Assembly: GCA_016234535.1 (NCBI GenBank)
Contig: JACRBH010000158.1
Location: 1-54,825 of the forward strand
DNA: 54,825 bases
Direction: 5' to 3'
Source: Chloroflexota bacterium
GTDB lineage: Bacteria > Chloroflexota > Anaerolineae > Anaerolineales > Villigracilaceae
Under the pieces are notes generated by a model. The model searched no databases. It was not told the DNA's origin and saw nothing but the letters and a program-made list of their open reading frames with translations. Below, in pieces: positions 7,257 to 16,037 of this stretch. Numbering within the stretch: position 1 is the first letter of the stretch; every line of letters begins with the position of its first letter. The translations under genes and the position numbers were made by a program.

Positions 7257-10181
7257 CTATTTCTTCAACTTATACGCCTCTTTGATTGGCTTCAACGGAC
7301 GCGAGAGCCAGTAGGGACGGCGATTCCCATCGGGACTGACTTTGTTTGCAGGTCTCGTTGTCGCCAGCCATTCACGATATTTTTCCATGGATTTATTTGT
7401 ATCCACAAAAATATCGCCTGCTTTTTCATCGGCATTTGCCTTGCGGACGTTGGTCGCTTTTTGCAGCCAGCAGTGGCCGCCGCTGATAGGGTCGGGGTGA
7501 ACGGCATGGGCGAGGTTTTGCGTCACGCCTACATTGCTCCACCAGATGCGGCTCGTGTCGGGGTCGCTGGATTTCCATGCGGTTGCGCCGTGAATGACTC
7601 GCAGCAGGAATCCGCCTTTGCCATCGTCGTTGAGTTCCACGAGATTTGACGCGCCGCGATTGACGCCTGAGTCTTCCTGTAAACGCCAGCGTCCCAGGTG
7701 ATGACTGATGGCAATCACGCCAGGTTTGATTCCCTCAGTAACCCAAACGCTATCAATGAAATAGCCGATCTCTGTGTCTACGCGGGCGAGATCGCCAGTG
7801 TCCACGCCGATTCGTTTTGCGTCATCGGGGTTCATCCAAATTGGATTCTTGTGGCTGATCTCGTACAGCCATTTTGCGTTGGCGCTGCGCGTATGAATCA
7901 ACGTTGGTAATCTAAAATTCGGTAGCAAAATCATCTCGCCTTTTTCGCGGTTGATGAAGTCGGGGTGGACGTGACTCTTCACCGACCACGGGAGTACATT
8001 CTCTTTTTCAGGCCAGCCCCAATCGTGGATGGTCTGACTGAAGAATTCCAATTTTTTACTGGGCGTATCAAACCCCGCCTTGGGCTGACCATCCACCATC
8101 AAGCCGACGACTCCGCCCGAAGAGTCAAGGGCACGATCATGCTCATCGGAGGTCAGACCAGTTTCAGGCGTCGTATGAAGCGTTTTGTCGAAGGGAGAAT
8201 AATTTTCCTTCTTGACTTCAAAGACTCCATACTTGCGCATGTAGTCCAACGGAGTCAGCCCTTCTTTGGCGGCGGCTTCGGGCAGACCAGGCACCGAGTT
8301 TTCAAAAATCCATTGATAGTATTCATCCACTGTGATGATCTCGCCCTTGCGATACGGCGACTCGAACCACTGACGAATGCCAAGCGAACCATCGGGGTCC
8401 ATGCGCGCGGAAAGTTGAATCCAGAATTCGTTTTCCTCCCAGACTTCGCCAGGGTTGGCTTGATAAGTGAAATCAACTTTCATGCCAGCGCGTTCCATCG
8501 CCACGCGGCGGACGGGTTGACGAAATGCAATCCACTGCCCCGAATGCGTTTCCTGACTCATCAGGTCGTGGCGTTCGGGGCCGAGACCCGTCGGCAAAAC
8601 ATAATCGGCGAACCACGCGGTTTCGTTCCATGTTGGCGTAATGGCCGCAAAACATTTTATTTTTGATTCATCCTTGAGCGCCTTGAGCCACATGAAGCCA
8701 TCGGGATTCGTCCATAGCGGATTGTAGACGCGCGTGAAATAAACATCGATGTCGCCGCGCCCCTCTTCGAGCATGTGGGGGAGCAGGAAGGACATTTCGT
8801 AATGCGCAAGCGGCCATTCGATGGGGTAGTGAAGTTCGTTCCACGTTTCGGGAGCGGGCGCGCCTTTGAACGGCTTGGGCACGAATTTGTTCCAACCCGT
8901 CATGGACGTGCCGCCAGGATTACCGATACTGCCTGTCAGCACGTTGAGGAAAAAGAGACAGCGCGAGACCTGCCATCCGCCGAGGTTGCCAACGCTGGCG
9001 CTGCGCCAGACATGCGTGGCAAGTTTGCCCCCGCAATTCGCAATATATTTTGCGGATTGTTCAATGCGTTCGATGGGAACATCTGATTCTTTTGCAGCGC
9101 GTTCAAAGGTGTATTCGGCGTAGAGGTCTTTGAGGAGGAGGTCGAAGTTTTCAAAACGTGGCGCGTGTTGCGTGTTCCGTATTTCGTTCGCCAGTTCTTC
9201 ACTGTTCACTGATAACTGACCATTGGCTACTGCCTGAAGCGTTTCCTTCCAATTGACCCACTTGCGGACGAAGTCTTTGTCGTAGAGGTCGTTTTGGATT
9301 AAGTGATTCGCAATGGCAAGCAGAATCGTATTCTCGCTGCCTGGCCATGTTGGCAACCAGACATCACTCATGGATGCGGTGTTCGAGAGACGCGGATCGA
9401 AGGTGATGAGTTTTGCGCCATCAGTTTTCGCTTCGATGATGCGTTGGGCGTGTGGGTTGAAGTAATGTCCCGTTTCGAGATGACTTGAAATCAATAGGAT
9501 AACGCGAGCGTTGGCAAAATCAGGGCTGGGACGATCCTGCCCCGCCCAAAAATTGTAACCCGCGCGTGAAGACGACGAGCAGATGTTGGTGTGGCTGTTG
9601 TGACCATCCATGCCCCAGGTTTGAACGATGCGGTTGGTGTATCCATCTTCGCCAGGCCGCCCCACGTGATAGACGATCCCATTCGGGCGGCGCTTTTTGC
9701 TCTCGCGCATTTTCTCCGCGATCTCAGAAAGAGCCTGCTCCCAACTAATGCGTTCCCATTTGCCTTCGCCACGTTTGCCAACTCGTTTGAGCGGATACAG
9801 AATCCGCTCGGGATCGTAGACTTGATTATGCGTGGCGGGACCTTTCGCGCAATTTCGTCCACGGCTGCCAGGGTGGACGGGGTTGCCTTCGAACTTGCGG
9901 ATTTCGTAGGTGTCTTTGTCCACGTAGGCGAGAAGTCCGCAGGCCGCTTCACAGTTGAAGCAGACGGTCGGCACGAGGGTGTAATGCCGTGCAACTTTCT
10001 TGGGCCATTCTTTTCCATCCCATTCAACCCAGTCATCCCATACATCGGATGGGGGATACTGGCTGATGCGTCCATCGGGGTGGACGACTTCGGTTAGCTT
10101 GATAGGCTTGCGGTCGGATGCCGCGAATTGCGGGACGGCGGTGCCTGCGGAGGTTTGAGGGATAGATTTGTTTTTTGTCAT
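7257..10181 (-). CDS. Large molybdopterin oxidoreductase, Soe/Psr-like catalytic subunit
   Basis: 974 residues (an upstream ATG at 10205 is less likely). No Tat or Sec signal, so the enzyme should be cytoplasmic. The N-terminus has the [4Fe-4S] ligand set CFNCEAAC plus GRNCAKGPA, followed by the bis-MGD-binding fold; HTNICSSSSRAG supplies a likely Mo-ligand Cys, as in the Psr/Phs/Soe branch of the DMSO reductase family. Length and absence of export signal fit SoeA (cytoplasmic sulfite dehydrogenase) better than exported PsrA/PhsA. With the FeS/NrfD partner upstream it would oxidise sulfite and pass electrons to quinone. Odd: residues around QLSVNSEELANEIRNTQHA (9160-9230) are encoded by sequence matching the genome's intergenic repeats, an apparent in-frame insertion. 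Polysulfide or thiosulfate reductase is the alternative reading. Confidence 0.8.
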   Translation of the reverse strand: MTKNKSIPQTSAGTAVPQFAASDRKPIKLTEVVHPDGRISQYPPSDVWDDWVEWDGKEWPKKVARHYTLVPTVCFNCEAACGLLAYVDKDTYEIRKFEGNPVHPGSRGRNCAKGPATHNQVYDPERILYPLKRVGKRGEGKWERISWEQALSEIAEKMRESKKRRPNGIVYHVGRPGEDGYTNRIVQTWGMDGHNSHTNICSSSSRAGYNFWAGQDRPSPDFANARVILLISSHLETGHYFNPHAQRIIEAKTDGAKLITFDPRLSNTASMSDVWLPTWPGSENTILLAIANHLIQNDLYDKDFVRKWVNWKETLQAVANGQLSVNSEELANEIRNTQHAPRFENFDLLLKDLYAEYTFERAAKESDVPIERIEQSAKYIANCGGKLATHVWRSASVGNLGGWQVSRCLFFLNVLTGSIGNPGGTSMTGWNKFVPKPFKGAPAPETWNELHYPIEWPLAHYEMSFLLPHMLEEGRGDIDVYFTRVYNPLWTNPDGFMWLKALKDESKIKCFAAITPTWNETAWFADYVLPTGLGPERHDLMSQETHSGQWIAFRQPVRRVAMERAGMKVDFTYQANPGEVWEENEFWIQLSARMDPDGSLGIRQWFESPYRKGEIITVDEYYQWIFENSVPGLPEAAAKEGLTPLDYMRKYGVFEVKKENYSPFDKTLHTTPETGLTSDEHDRALDSSGGVVGLMVDGQPKAGFDTPSKKLEFFSQTIHDWGWPEKENVLPWSVKSHVHPDFINREKGEMILLPNFRLPTLIHTRSANAKWLYEISHKNPIWMNPDDAKRIGVDTGDLARVDTEIGYFIDSVWVTEGIKPGVIAISHHLGRWRLQEDSGVNRGASNLVELNDDGKGGFLLRVIHGATAWKSSDPDTSRIWWSNVGVTQNLAHAVHPDPISGGHCWLQKATNVRKANADEKAGDIFVDTNKSMEKYREWLATTRPANKVSPDGNRRPYWLSRPLKPIKEAYKLKK

Positions 10182-10203
10182 TGGTTTCTCACAAATAATC
10201 TGC

Positions 10204-10273
10204 ATAGCAGGCGCTCTCTAGCGCCGTATTGTGTAAATGGCAACGGGCGTTTGAGAACGCCCACTATGCGTGG
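10204..10273. repeat. REP-like inverted pair next to the REP transposase (diverged)
   Basis: Two hairpins, GGCGCTCTCTAGCGCC and GGGCGTTTGAGAACGCCC, facing each other, ending CACTATGC. It lies immediately downstream of the REP-associated transposase gene and matches the better preserved pairs at 10833 and 22449. Confidence 0.7.
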
Positions 10274-10278
10274 GTTGT

Positions 10279-10818
10279 TTACACCCAATCTTTATCAATT
10301 TCAATCAACGTATTGTCATCGAATTCATAATTGCGAAAACTGGAATACGGATATTTTCCAGGTTCATCCACCATTCCTGCGCGGACGGGATTCATGTGGA
10401 TGTAATTCAATTTCTCGCGCATGAATTTATCGGTGTAAATTGATTGCTCCCAAAACGAATCCTGCCAGACTTTCTTTTCCGCGCGTTTGGTTTCTTCGCC
10501 TGATTCTTGAAACGCGGCAACCCAATCTGTTTTGCCTTCCAATTCGGCTTGACGAGAAATTCTTCCAGATGTAAATCTTTTGAAGTCGCGCATGAAATCT
10601 GAAACAATGGTTGATTCGCCAGTCGGGCAAATTAGCAAATGCAAGTGGTCAAGCATGATAACGTAGCCAAAGAGTTTGCATTTGAATTGATAGCGATAAA
10701 AATTCAGGCTGTCCAGAATCGGTATGATAAACGATGGACTGGCGAAAATCGGCAGGCGGTTGTAAATATTTGTTGTGATGTAAAAGACAGAACCTTCTAC
10801 ACGATTTCGGGGGAACAT
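10279..10818 (-). mobile_element. REP-associated tyrosine transposase (RAYT, Y1/HUH family), intact ORF
   Basis: 179 residues. Typical RAYT layout: N-terminal YITTNIYNRLPIF, the HUH-type metal motif in MLDHLHLLICPTG, SDFMRDFKRFTS, and the C-terminal hallmark LNYIHMNPVRAGMV with the catalytic Tyr. Start ATG at 10818 preceded by AAAGGAGA. RAYTs are single-copy, domesticated relatives of IS200/IS605 transposases that act on REP palindromes. REP-like pairs flank it on both sides. It sits between the FeS/NrfD subunit and the molybdopterin subunit, on the same strand, and so splits what should be one enzyme operon without breaking either gene. Confidence 0.92.
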
Positions 10819-10832
10819 ATTTCTCCTTTGTA

Positions 10833-10946
10833 AAGCGGACGTTAGGAACGTCCATTGCTCATTATTTGCGTAGGTTGCGTTCTCTAACGCAACCGTGTTT
10901 GGCGCAACCCGTCGGCGTTAGAGAACGCCGACTACGCGGACCTACG
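10833..10946. repeat. GTAG-type REP pair (BIME-like)
   Basis: Holds the hairpin GTAGGTTGCGTTCTCTAACG (GTAG plus GGTTGCG..CGCAACC) and, inverted, GGCGTTAGAGAACGCC followed by GACTACGC, plus an outer arm CGGACGTTAGGAACGTCC. A 5' GTAG tetranucleotide before a hairpin is the known hallmark of REPs recognised by RAYTs. The right edge supplies the TAG stop codon of the FeS/NrfD gene (CTA at 10942-10944). Confidence 0.8.
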
Positions 10947-12615
10947 AATTCGGTATATACTGCGGCGCCATCACGAAGGCGTATTCATAAAAGAACAAGC
11001 CGACAACGGAACACGCAACAGCGACAGGTATGGCGAATGTGCTAAATGCAAAGATCAGCACCAGGGGGACAAAATGTCCTAATGTTATGCCCCCCCACCA
11101 ATAATGATTGCGGAATTTTCCGTGGGTCATTTCGCGGTGAGCAAGCATGGCAACTTCAGAGGCAAAGGAATTGAATTTGCCAGCCAGTGTCAGAAGCAAA
11201 TTGATCGCGATGCTGGCGGGGAAGAGTGAAACGAGAAGCGAGTGCAAGTCCGCGGGGAAGGAGACGAACACATTCACGATCAGGAACACTCCACTTGCAA
11301 CCATCATGGATTGCGCGAAGAGTTGGAAGGGCAGCAGGTTATTCTGCCACATGTCACGTCCCTCGGCTTGACCAAGCAGGAAGGCGGTATAGATGACAAC
11401 ACCCAACGCAAAGGGGAAGACGATCCACGCCGCAAACGGGCGGACAGTTGCTACTGTTTCGAGAGGCAGGATTCCAACTTGAGCTGCGCCTTCGAGCAGC
11501 CACCACAATCCAGCCACAGCGGTGAATGTGACCATGATGTAGGCGCCGCGAGCCACCCAAGATTTCCATTGTGGGCGGAGCAGGATATTCAGGAAGCGTT
11601 TGGGTTGAGACAAATCTTTGATTAATAAAACCGTCGTGATGAGCATGAAGACCATCGCAGTGAAACCTGCGGCTAGGAAGGTCAGCGATTCAAAGTTGAA
11701 GATATTGAACATTGTGCCGAGGCTCAACAGCATAAAGAGTCCGCCCGCGATGCTTTTTGTAACGAGGTACGATGGCAATTCCCAATGCCATTGAATTTTA
11801 TGCTGGGCGTTGTAGGCAGTCTGTACCATGTGTTCGGCCACGCGTCCGCCAATTTGGATGGGGCCATTCATCGGGCGTCCCTGTTCTTTAGAAGTCCGAA
11901 TCGGTGTGCCTGATTTGGAATATGATTTCGATACAGGGCGGGATGACCCCGCCCCTACTCGGCCATCTATCACAGGTAATTGATATGCAGATACATTCTG
12001 CTCGGTGATTTTATCGGCCCACATAAATGAGTCGGCTGCGGGCGAAGCGGAGGGATGCAGTGACCAATCATTGCCGTTGATGTAGAACAGCTTGGGACCA
12101 GTCCCCTGCTCAGGCTTGCGAACTGTCGCTTTTGAAATGACCAGCTTTCGGCTAATTTCCGAAGCGGGGTTGTTTAAGTCGCCAGCGAGGATGGCATGTT
12201 CAGGACAGACGATTACGCAGGCGGGCTCGAGTCCCACATCCACACGATGAGCGCAGAAGGTGCATTTCGCGGCGGTGTTGGTCTCGGGGTCGAGATAGAT
12301 CGAGTCGTAGGGGCAGGCTTGCATACAGGATTTGCACCCGATGCAAATGCTCGGGTCGAACTCGACGATGCCATCATCACGCTGATACATCGCAGTGACG
12401 GGACAAATGCGCACACAGGGCGGATTTGCGCAATGATTACAACGTGTCACTTGAAAGTGGCGTCGCACATCGGGATACGCGCCTGTTTCAACATATTTGA
12501 CCCAGGTGCGATTTACACCAAGCGGCACTTGATTCTCGGACTTGCACGCGGTCGAGCAGGCGTGACAGCCGATGCATTTGGATTGGTCGATTAGGAAGCC
12601 GTAGTTTTGAGTCAT
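10942..12615 (-). CDS. Fused FeS-electron transfer and NrfD-type membrane subunit (SoeB-SoeC-like)
   Basis: 557 residues. Residues ~1-170 are a DMSO-reductase beta-type ferredoxin: CIGCHACSTACKSE, CNHCANPPCVRICP, CIGCKSCMQACPYD and CTFCAHR...CVIVCPEHA, i.e. four [4Fe-4S] clusters. A linker (~170-270) is followed by about eight membrane segments of the NrfD/PsrC family (~285-550), which oxidise or reduce quinone. In most relatives the two are separate proteins; here they are fused. It partners the molybdopterin subunit two genes downstream. Odd: at 11935-11958 the linker is encoded by GGGCGGGATGACCCCGCCCC, a repeat-type palindrome also found between genes at 40932. There is no clear ribosome-binding site; the upstream spacer is a simple repeat. 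Confidence 0.88.
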   Translation of the reverse strand: MTQNYGFLIDQSKCIGCHACSTACKSENQVPLGVNRTWVKYVETGAYPDVRRHFQVTRCNHCANPPCVRICPVTAMYQRDDGIVEFDPSICIGCKSCMQACPYDSIYLDPETNTAAKCTFCAHRVDVGLEPACVIVCPEHAILAGDLNNPASEISRKLVISKATVRKPEQGTGPKLFYINGNDWSLHPSASPAADSFMWADKITEQNVSAYQLPVIDGRVGAGSSRPVSKSYSKSGTPIRTSKEQGRPMNGPIQIGGRVAEHMVQTAYNAQHKIQWHWELPSYLVTKSIAGGLFMLLSLGTMFNIFNFESLTFLAAGFTAMVFMLITTVLLIKDLSQPKRFLNILLRPQWKSWVARGAYIMVTFTAVAGLWWLLEGAAQVGILPLETVATVRPFAAWIVFPFALGVVIYTAFLLGQAEGRDMWQNNLLPFQLFAQSMMVASGVFLIVNVFVSFPADLHSLLVSLFPASIAINLLLTLAGKFNSFASEVAMLAHREMTHGKFRNHYWWGGITLGHFVPLVLIFAFSTFAIPVAVACSVVGLFFYEYAFVMAPQYIPNS

Positions 12616-12646
12616 TAGAGATTGGTAATTGGTAATTCGTAATTGG
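12616..12646. repeat. Simple TAATTGG-type repeat between genes
   Basis: ATTGGTAATTGGTAATTCGT and neighbours: three near-copies of a 9-10 base unit filling the whole spacer between the ligase stop and the FeS/NrfD start. A similar stretch is found inside the coding region near 22965-22990. Confidence 0.6.
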
Positions 12647-13732
12647 TTATGCGGCTTGCGGAGGCGTGACCGCGTTCATGATGGCGGTTGTGAAATCGGC
12701 GGGCGTGACGCCAGGCGATTGGATCTGCAAACGGTAATATGCTTCTTCGATCTTGGATTTGAGATTCTCAGGCGTGGCCGAGACTCCGCGCAATGATTGT
12801 TCGAGCGCGCCGACTGCGAAGACGGGAAGCAGGGTGAAGTCGCCTGAGATGGTGACGTCGTCAATGCGGCCTTCGCGTAAACGGGCGATGATGCGGATCA
12901 ATCCGCCCTGTGCCTTGAATGCCGCTTCGACGATATGTACATCCTGATGAATTTTCACGCCCTGCTGTTTGAGTTGACCTTTTTGATACAGCCACTCATC
13001 AGACAGGAAGCGCTCGTCTATTTCTTTTGCCATCGCTTCTTCTTCGGCTGTCCATTCGCCTTCGTAGACTTCCGCGCCGAGGGCTTCAGAGACTTTCTTC
13101 ATATAAAGGTCCTTCACCATAGCGCGGTCTGGCGTGGAGCCGAGCTGCTCGGTCATTGTGGTCATATAGGCTTCGAGCGATTCAAATATCTTGTCACGCA
13201 TTTTCTCGGATGGAACTTTCAACACCTGCGACATGGTCTTCTTATCGAAGGTGTACATCAGGCTGCCGACAAGGATTTCCGCAATACCCATCTGCGCCGC
13301 GCCTGTTCCGCCAATCTTCTTGCCGTTGACATGGATGTCGTTGATCGGGCGCAGGTTGGCATTGATTCCCAAATCAATATAAGTTTGAACAATGGGGTCG
13401 ATGTAAAGTTTGAAGCGCTCTTCCAGCGTTGCGGGCAAATCTTCCTTGTGGAAGATCCATTGCGTGAACAATTGACCATTGTCCAAAAACACCGCGCCGC
13501 CGCCGACTTCACGGCGATACACAGGCAGGTTGTGCTGGGCGCAGTAGTCCAGATCAACCTCCTTTTGAATATCCTGATGATAGCCAATGGATACATACGG
13601 TCCATTCGGCGAGACCATAATGATGGTATTTGGCGTATCTGCTTTCATTGCGTATCCGACCGCGTGATAAACGGTCTGCGAACGGAGCGGGGATACGCCT
13701 TCCATGTAGAGCAAACGGATTTTCTTGGACAT
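12647..13732 (-). CDS. Lipoate-protein ligase (LplA-like)
   Basis: 361 residues. The biotin/lipoate ligase fold is shown by YRREVGGGAVFLDNGQLFTQ (the RRxxGGGxV substrate loop), DLGINANLRPINDIHVNGKKIGG (ligase Lys region) and GTGAAQMG. A C-terminal accessory domain (~260-350, LIRIIARLREGRIDDVTISG) matches LplA. It should attach lipoate or octanoate to the two GcvH-like proteins encoded just upstream; no glycine cleavage or 2-oxoacid dehydrogenase genes are nearby, so these are its likely substrates. Start ATG at 13732 with AGAGGTG upstream. In known sulfur-oxidisers lipoate-binding protein genes are accompanied by dedicated lipoylation genes; radical-SAM lipoyl synthases are not in this window. 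Confidence 0.9.
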   Translation of the reverse strand: MSKKIRLLYMEGVSPLRSQTVYHAVGYAMKADTPNTIIMVSPNGPYVSIGYHQDIQKEVDLDYCAQHNLPVYRREVGGGAVFLDNGQLFTQWIFHKEDLPATLEERFKLYIDPIVQTYIDLGINANLRPINDIHVNGKKIGGTGAAQMGIAEILVGSLMYTFDKKTMSQVLKVPSEKMRDKIFESLEAYMTTMTEQLGSTPDRAMVKDLYMKKVSEALGAEVYEGEWTAEEEAMAKEIDERFLSDEWLYQKGQLKQQGVKIHQDVHIVEAAFKAQGGLIRIIARLREGRIDDVTISGDFTLLPVFAVGALEQSLRGVSATPENLKSKIEEAYYRLQIQSPGVTPADFTTAIMNAVTPPQAA

Positions 13733-13755
13733 GTTTCACCTCTATATAAAGTATT

Positions 13756-13849
13756 CGTCATTGCGAGGAGGGCTTTAGCCCGACAAAGCAATCTCATGAT
13801 TGCGTTGGAGATTGTCTCGGACGGACGAACACCGCCCTCGCAATGACGG
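13756..13849. repeat. Family B palindromic repeat, copy 1
   Basis: Starts CGTCATTGCGAGGAGGGC and ends CCCTCGCAATGACGG; inner inverted blocks GCAATCTCATGATTGC and GGAGATTG. It fills the spacer between the GcvH-like gene and the ligase. Other copies at 18972, 20160 and 21035. Confidence 0.8.
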
Positions 13850-13850
13850 G

Positions 13851-14297
13851 TCAATCAATACATCTCAAACAATTGATCTTCAATTCCTGTATTCTTGCCT
13901 TGTATCTCTCAACCGCTTCGTCACCCGTTACCAGATGACTGCGTTCATTTTCGAAATTTGTTGGTCTTACTTTTACAAGCCAGCCAATTCCATACGGGTC
14001 TTTGTTCGTAATCAAAATATCGCGTCCAAACCCTGTATCATTGGTTTCAACGATCTCACACGAAAACGGCGCGGGGAATGGGCCAACCCACTTGGCGCTT
14101 TCAATGGTCGCCAATGTTTTACCTTGCGCCACTTTCTTCCCAACATCTCTGAAACTGATTGCCGCGATCTTTCCGCAGCGCGTTTGCGCCACATCGGTCA
14201 TACCGAGCACAGCGATATCGCCCTCGAAGCGAATCCACACATCATGCTCGATGTCGTAGGTCAGGTCTTCGGGAATGTCACAGGCGAAATAGATCAC
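13851..14297 (-). CDS. Lipoate-binding GcvH-like protein (LbpA-like), second copy
   Basis: 148 residues. GcvH fold with the lipoyl-lysine motif TIESAKWVGPFPAP and the preceding GMTDVAQTRCGKIAAISF; the end DPYGIGWLVKVRP aligns with the copy at 16038. A Cys-containing C-terminal tail (LKINCLRCID) is not in the first copy. Lipoate-binding proteins of the sHdr pathway are GcvH-like but distinct from glycine cleavage H protein; this context (lplA, Hdr-like genes) favours that role: carrying sulfur intermediates on the lipoyl arm. The start is a GTG at 14297 without a visible Shine-Dalgarno sequence; alignment with its paralog (CDIPED against CNIPED) puts the start here or one codon away. A repeat insertion lies directly upstream. 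Confidence 0.88.
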   Translation of the reverse strand: MIYFACDIPEDLTYDIEHDVWIRFEGDIAVLGMTDVAQTRCGKIAAISFRDVGKKVAQGKTLATIESAKWVGPFPAPFSCEIVETNDTGFGRDILITNKDPYGIGWLVKVRPTNFENERSHLVTGDEAVERYKARIQELKINCLRCID

Positions 14298-14302
14298 AGG
14301 TA

Positions 14303-14397
14303 TCAGTGTTCAGTCATCAGTCAACATGTTGCGTGGAGCGTGTTCCGTTTTACGAGTCGCGCAACACGTAACACGTAGTACGTAACACGCTCCACTC
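14303..14397. repeat. Simple-sequence repeat block (CAGTGTTCAGT / ACACGTAACACGTAG type)
   Basis: TCAGTGTTCAGTCATCAGTC followed by GCGTGGAGCGTGTTCCG and its inverted partner ACACGTAACACG...CACGCTCCAC. The words TGTTCCGT and GCAACACG recur at 24386-24440 and, in frame, inside the molybdoenzyme gene at 9160-9230. Confidence 0.6.
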
Positions 14398-14399
14398 TC

Positions 14400-14522
14400 T
14401 CATTTCCGTTTGCTTTGCACGGCCACTGTGTAAATCTTGAGATTCAGCACAATAAAGCGCCACAACTGATACAGTTTAAAGTTCATCCAGAACTTTTCGG
14501 CTTTTGAGAATTCCTGTTGCAT
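14400..14522 (-). CDS. 40-aa hydrophobic/basic small protein after the SQR-like gene
   Basis: Small ORF of 40 residues beginning MQQEFSKAEKFWMNFKLYQL and ending VAVQSKRK. It starts ATG at 14522, 10 bases after the stop of the SQR-like gene, with AAGGAG at the right distance, so it is well placed for coupled translation. The sequence is rich in Trp/Phe/Tyr and Leu/Ile with flanking basic residues, which suits a short membrane-interacting helix. I do not recognise a family. Its position suggests a partner or membrane anchor of the flavoprotein. No frame disruption; a repeat block follows its stop. Confidence 0.65.
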   Translation of the reverse strand: MQQEFSKAEKFWMNFKLYQLWRFIVLNLKIYTVAVQSKRK

Positions 14523-14532
14523 TTTGGTCTCC

Positions 14533-15972
14533 TTATTCGGGGATTAACGTCCAGCCTGGCAGGGCTTTGAATTTCCAGATGAAGGTGTGATGGAGCATAT
14601 ATTTCATCCATGCGCCGCTCAGCCCCATTTCGAGATGGGAAATAAACAGGTCACGCCCAAACTCGTTTTGATATTTCTTGCGGTCCGGCACCACGGGGCG
14701 CATCACAATCGTGACTGCGCTTCCATCCCAAAGTGAATCGCCCATGGATGCGACACAAGCCGCGACCATTTCGGTCATGCGTTCGCCATGTGACGGCTCG
14801 CGGTTTTCGAGGGCATCCATGATGTTCATTGCCACCACGCGCCCGATCATCCCGCTGACCATGCCCGTGCGTGGAGGCGCCGGGGCAATCGCAAAGTTGT
14901 TCTTGTTCGTGAAAGGCTTCGAAATGGGCCCGGGAGGCGCAAAGGCAATTCCTGCCGCATAGATATTCGAATAGTTTGGATTCTGATATTTTGCGGGCCA
15001 GGCTTCGGGAGTTTGCGAGAGTTCAGGATATGGCAAACCGTATTTGCCATCCACCAGCACAAAGCCCATCGGGTTGACCATTTTGGACGCGACATCCGAA
15101 CCGTCCTTGCCGATGTATTTGAACGGCTGACCCTTGAACTGCGGGATGAGCATCGCAAAATCGAAATCGGTTGTGCCTTCCTCGCCGTCATAGTTCTGCC
15201 AGTGGATCTTGCCTTCTTCCACTTTGGTTACGCCGGTCTTTACCTGATAGCGAATTCCATGATCGTTGAAAACGGACTTGATGAATTCCTCGCTGACCAG
15301 TACGTGACCGTTGCGCTTGATCTGCACACCGTTGACACCAAAGTCACCCAGCGACGGTTCGTTGGAGAGCCAGAGAATATCGGCCTTATCCCGCAGACCT
15401 CGCTTGACCAAATCCTTGTGAACGTTGACGATATATTCGAACGCCGCACCCTGACAAGTTGCGCCCGGATGGCCGGTGCCGATCACCATCTTGACCGTTT
15501 CACCTTTCTTCATTCGTTCACAGGCCGCCAGATAAGCATCGCGGGTCTTGATGGCGTGCGGCAGGGAACAGATGGAATGAGTGAAGCCGTTTTCAGGTCC
15601 CAGGCCGGGGGTGCCGGCGAAGTTCAGCAATGGCCCCGGCGCGACAACGAGATAATCATAGTCAAGGCGCACTTCCCTGCCCGAACCAACCTCATCCCCC
15701 AATAGATACTGATCGCCCGCATCCGGGTGAATCTCCTTGACAGCGGCATGAACGAACCTGACATTCTTCCGGTCATAGATCGGCTTGAGCTTGAAGATTG
15801 TCTTTTCGGGTTTCATGTGCCCCACACCCACCCATACCCATGAAGGCAGATAACTGAACACATCACGGTTGCTGATCACCGTGATCTCGTGCTTTCGGCC
15901 AAACTTGGTCCCCAAATACAATGCGGCAGTATGGCCGGCAAACCCCGCGCCTATCACAACAACTTTTGCCAT
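14533..15972 (-). CDS. SQR-like FAD-dependent oxidoreductase
   Basis: 479 residues; start ATG at 15972 (AAGGAGAGAG upstream) rather than an in-frame codon 60 bases earlier. N-terminal FAD-binding VVVIGAGFAGHTAALYL, second dinucleotide-binding region VKMVIGTGHPGATCQG, and FAD-contact region NIYAAGIAFAPPGP. Architecture fits the sulfide:quinone oxidoreductase / flavocytochrome c sulfide dehydrogenase / type II NADH dehydrogenase superfamily. Candidate redox cysteines lie in HSICSLPHA (~153) and GATCQGAAF (~191), with another in AACVASMGD (~420). The C-terminal AWMKYMLHHTFIWKFKAL is a likely membrane-binding amphipathic region. In this cluster, oxidation of sulfide or sulfane sulfur with quinone as acceptor is the best inference. 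Confidence 0.85.
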   Translation of the reverse strand: MAKVVVIGAGFAGHTAALYLGTKFGRKHEITVISNRDVFSYLPSWVWVGVGHMKPEKTIFKLKPIYDRKNVRFVHAAVKEIHPDAGDQYLLGDEVGSGREVRLDYDYLVVAPGPLLNFAGTPGLGPENGFTHSICSLPHAIKTRDAYLAACERMKKGETVKMVIGTGHPGATCQGAAFEYIVNVHKDLVKRGLRDKADILWLSNEPSLGDFGVNGVQIKRNGHVLVSEEFIKSVFNDHGIRYQVKTGVTKVEEGKIHWQNYDGEEGTTDFDFAMLIPQFKGQPFKYIGKDGSDVASKMVNPMGFVLVDGKYGLPYPELSQTPEAWPAKYQNPNYSNIYAAGIAFAPPGPISKPFTNKNNFAIAPAPPRTGMVSGMIGRVVAMNIMDALENREPSHGERMTEMVAACVASMGDSLWDGSAVTIVMRPVVPDRKKYQNEFGRDLFISHLEMGLSGAWMKYMLHHTFIWKFKALPGWTLIPE

Positions 15973-16037
15973 TTTCTCTCTCCTTTCAAAATTTGGTTTC
16001 ACGCCCCGAATACACGGGACGACCCTCCACACGATGT

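Noticed and set aside
7257..10181. Formate dehydrogenase or nitrate reductase catalytic subunit
   Set aside because: No selenocysteine-type or nitrate reductase motifs; the FeS/NrfD partner and Psr/Soe-like Cys-ligand region fit the sulfur branch better.
12935..13846. 303-codon plus-strand frame opposite the lipoate ligase
   Set aside because: Mirrors lplA in the opposite strand and runs through a family B repeat at its end; no ribosome-binding site or recognisable domain.
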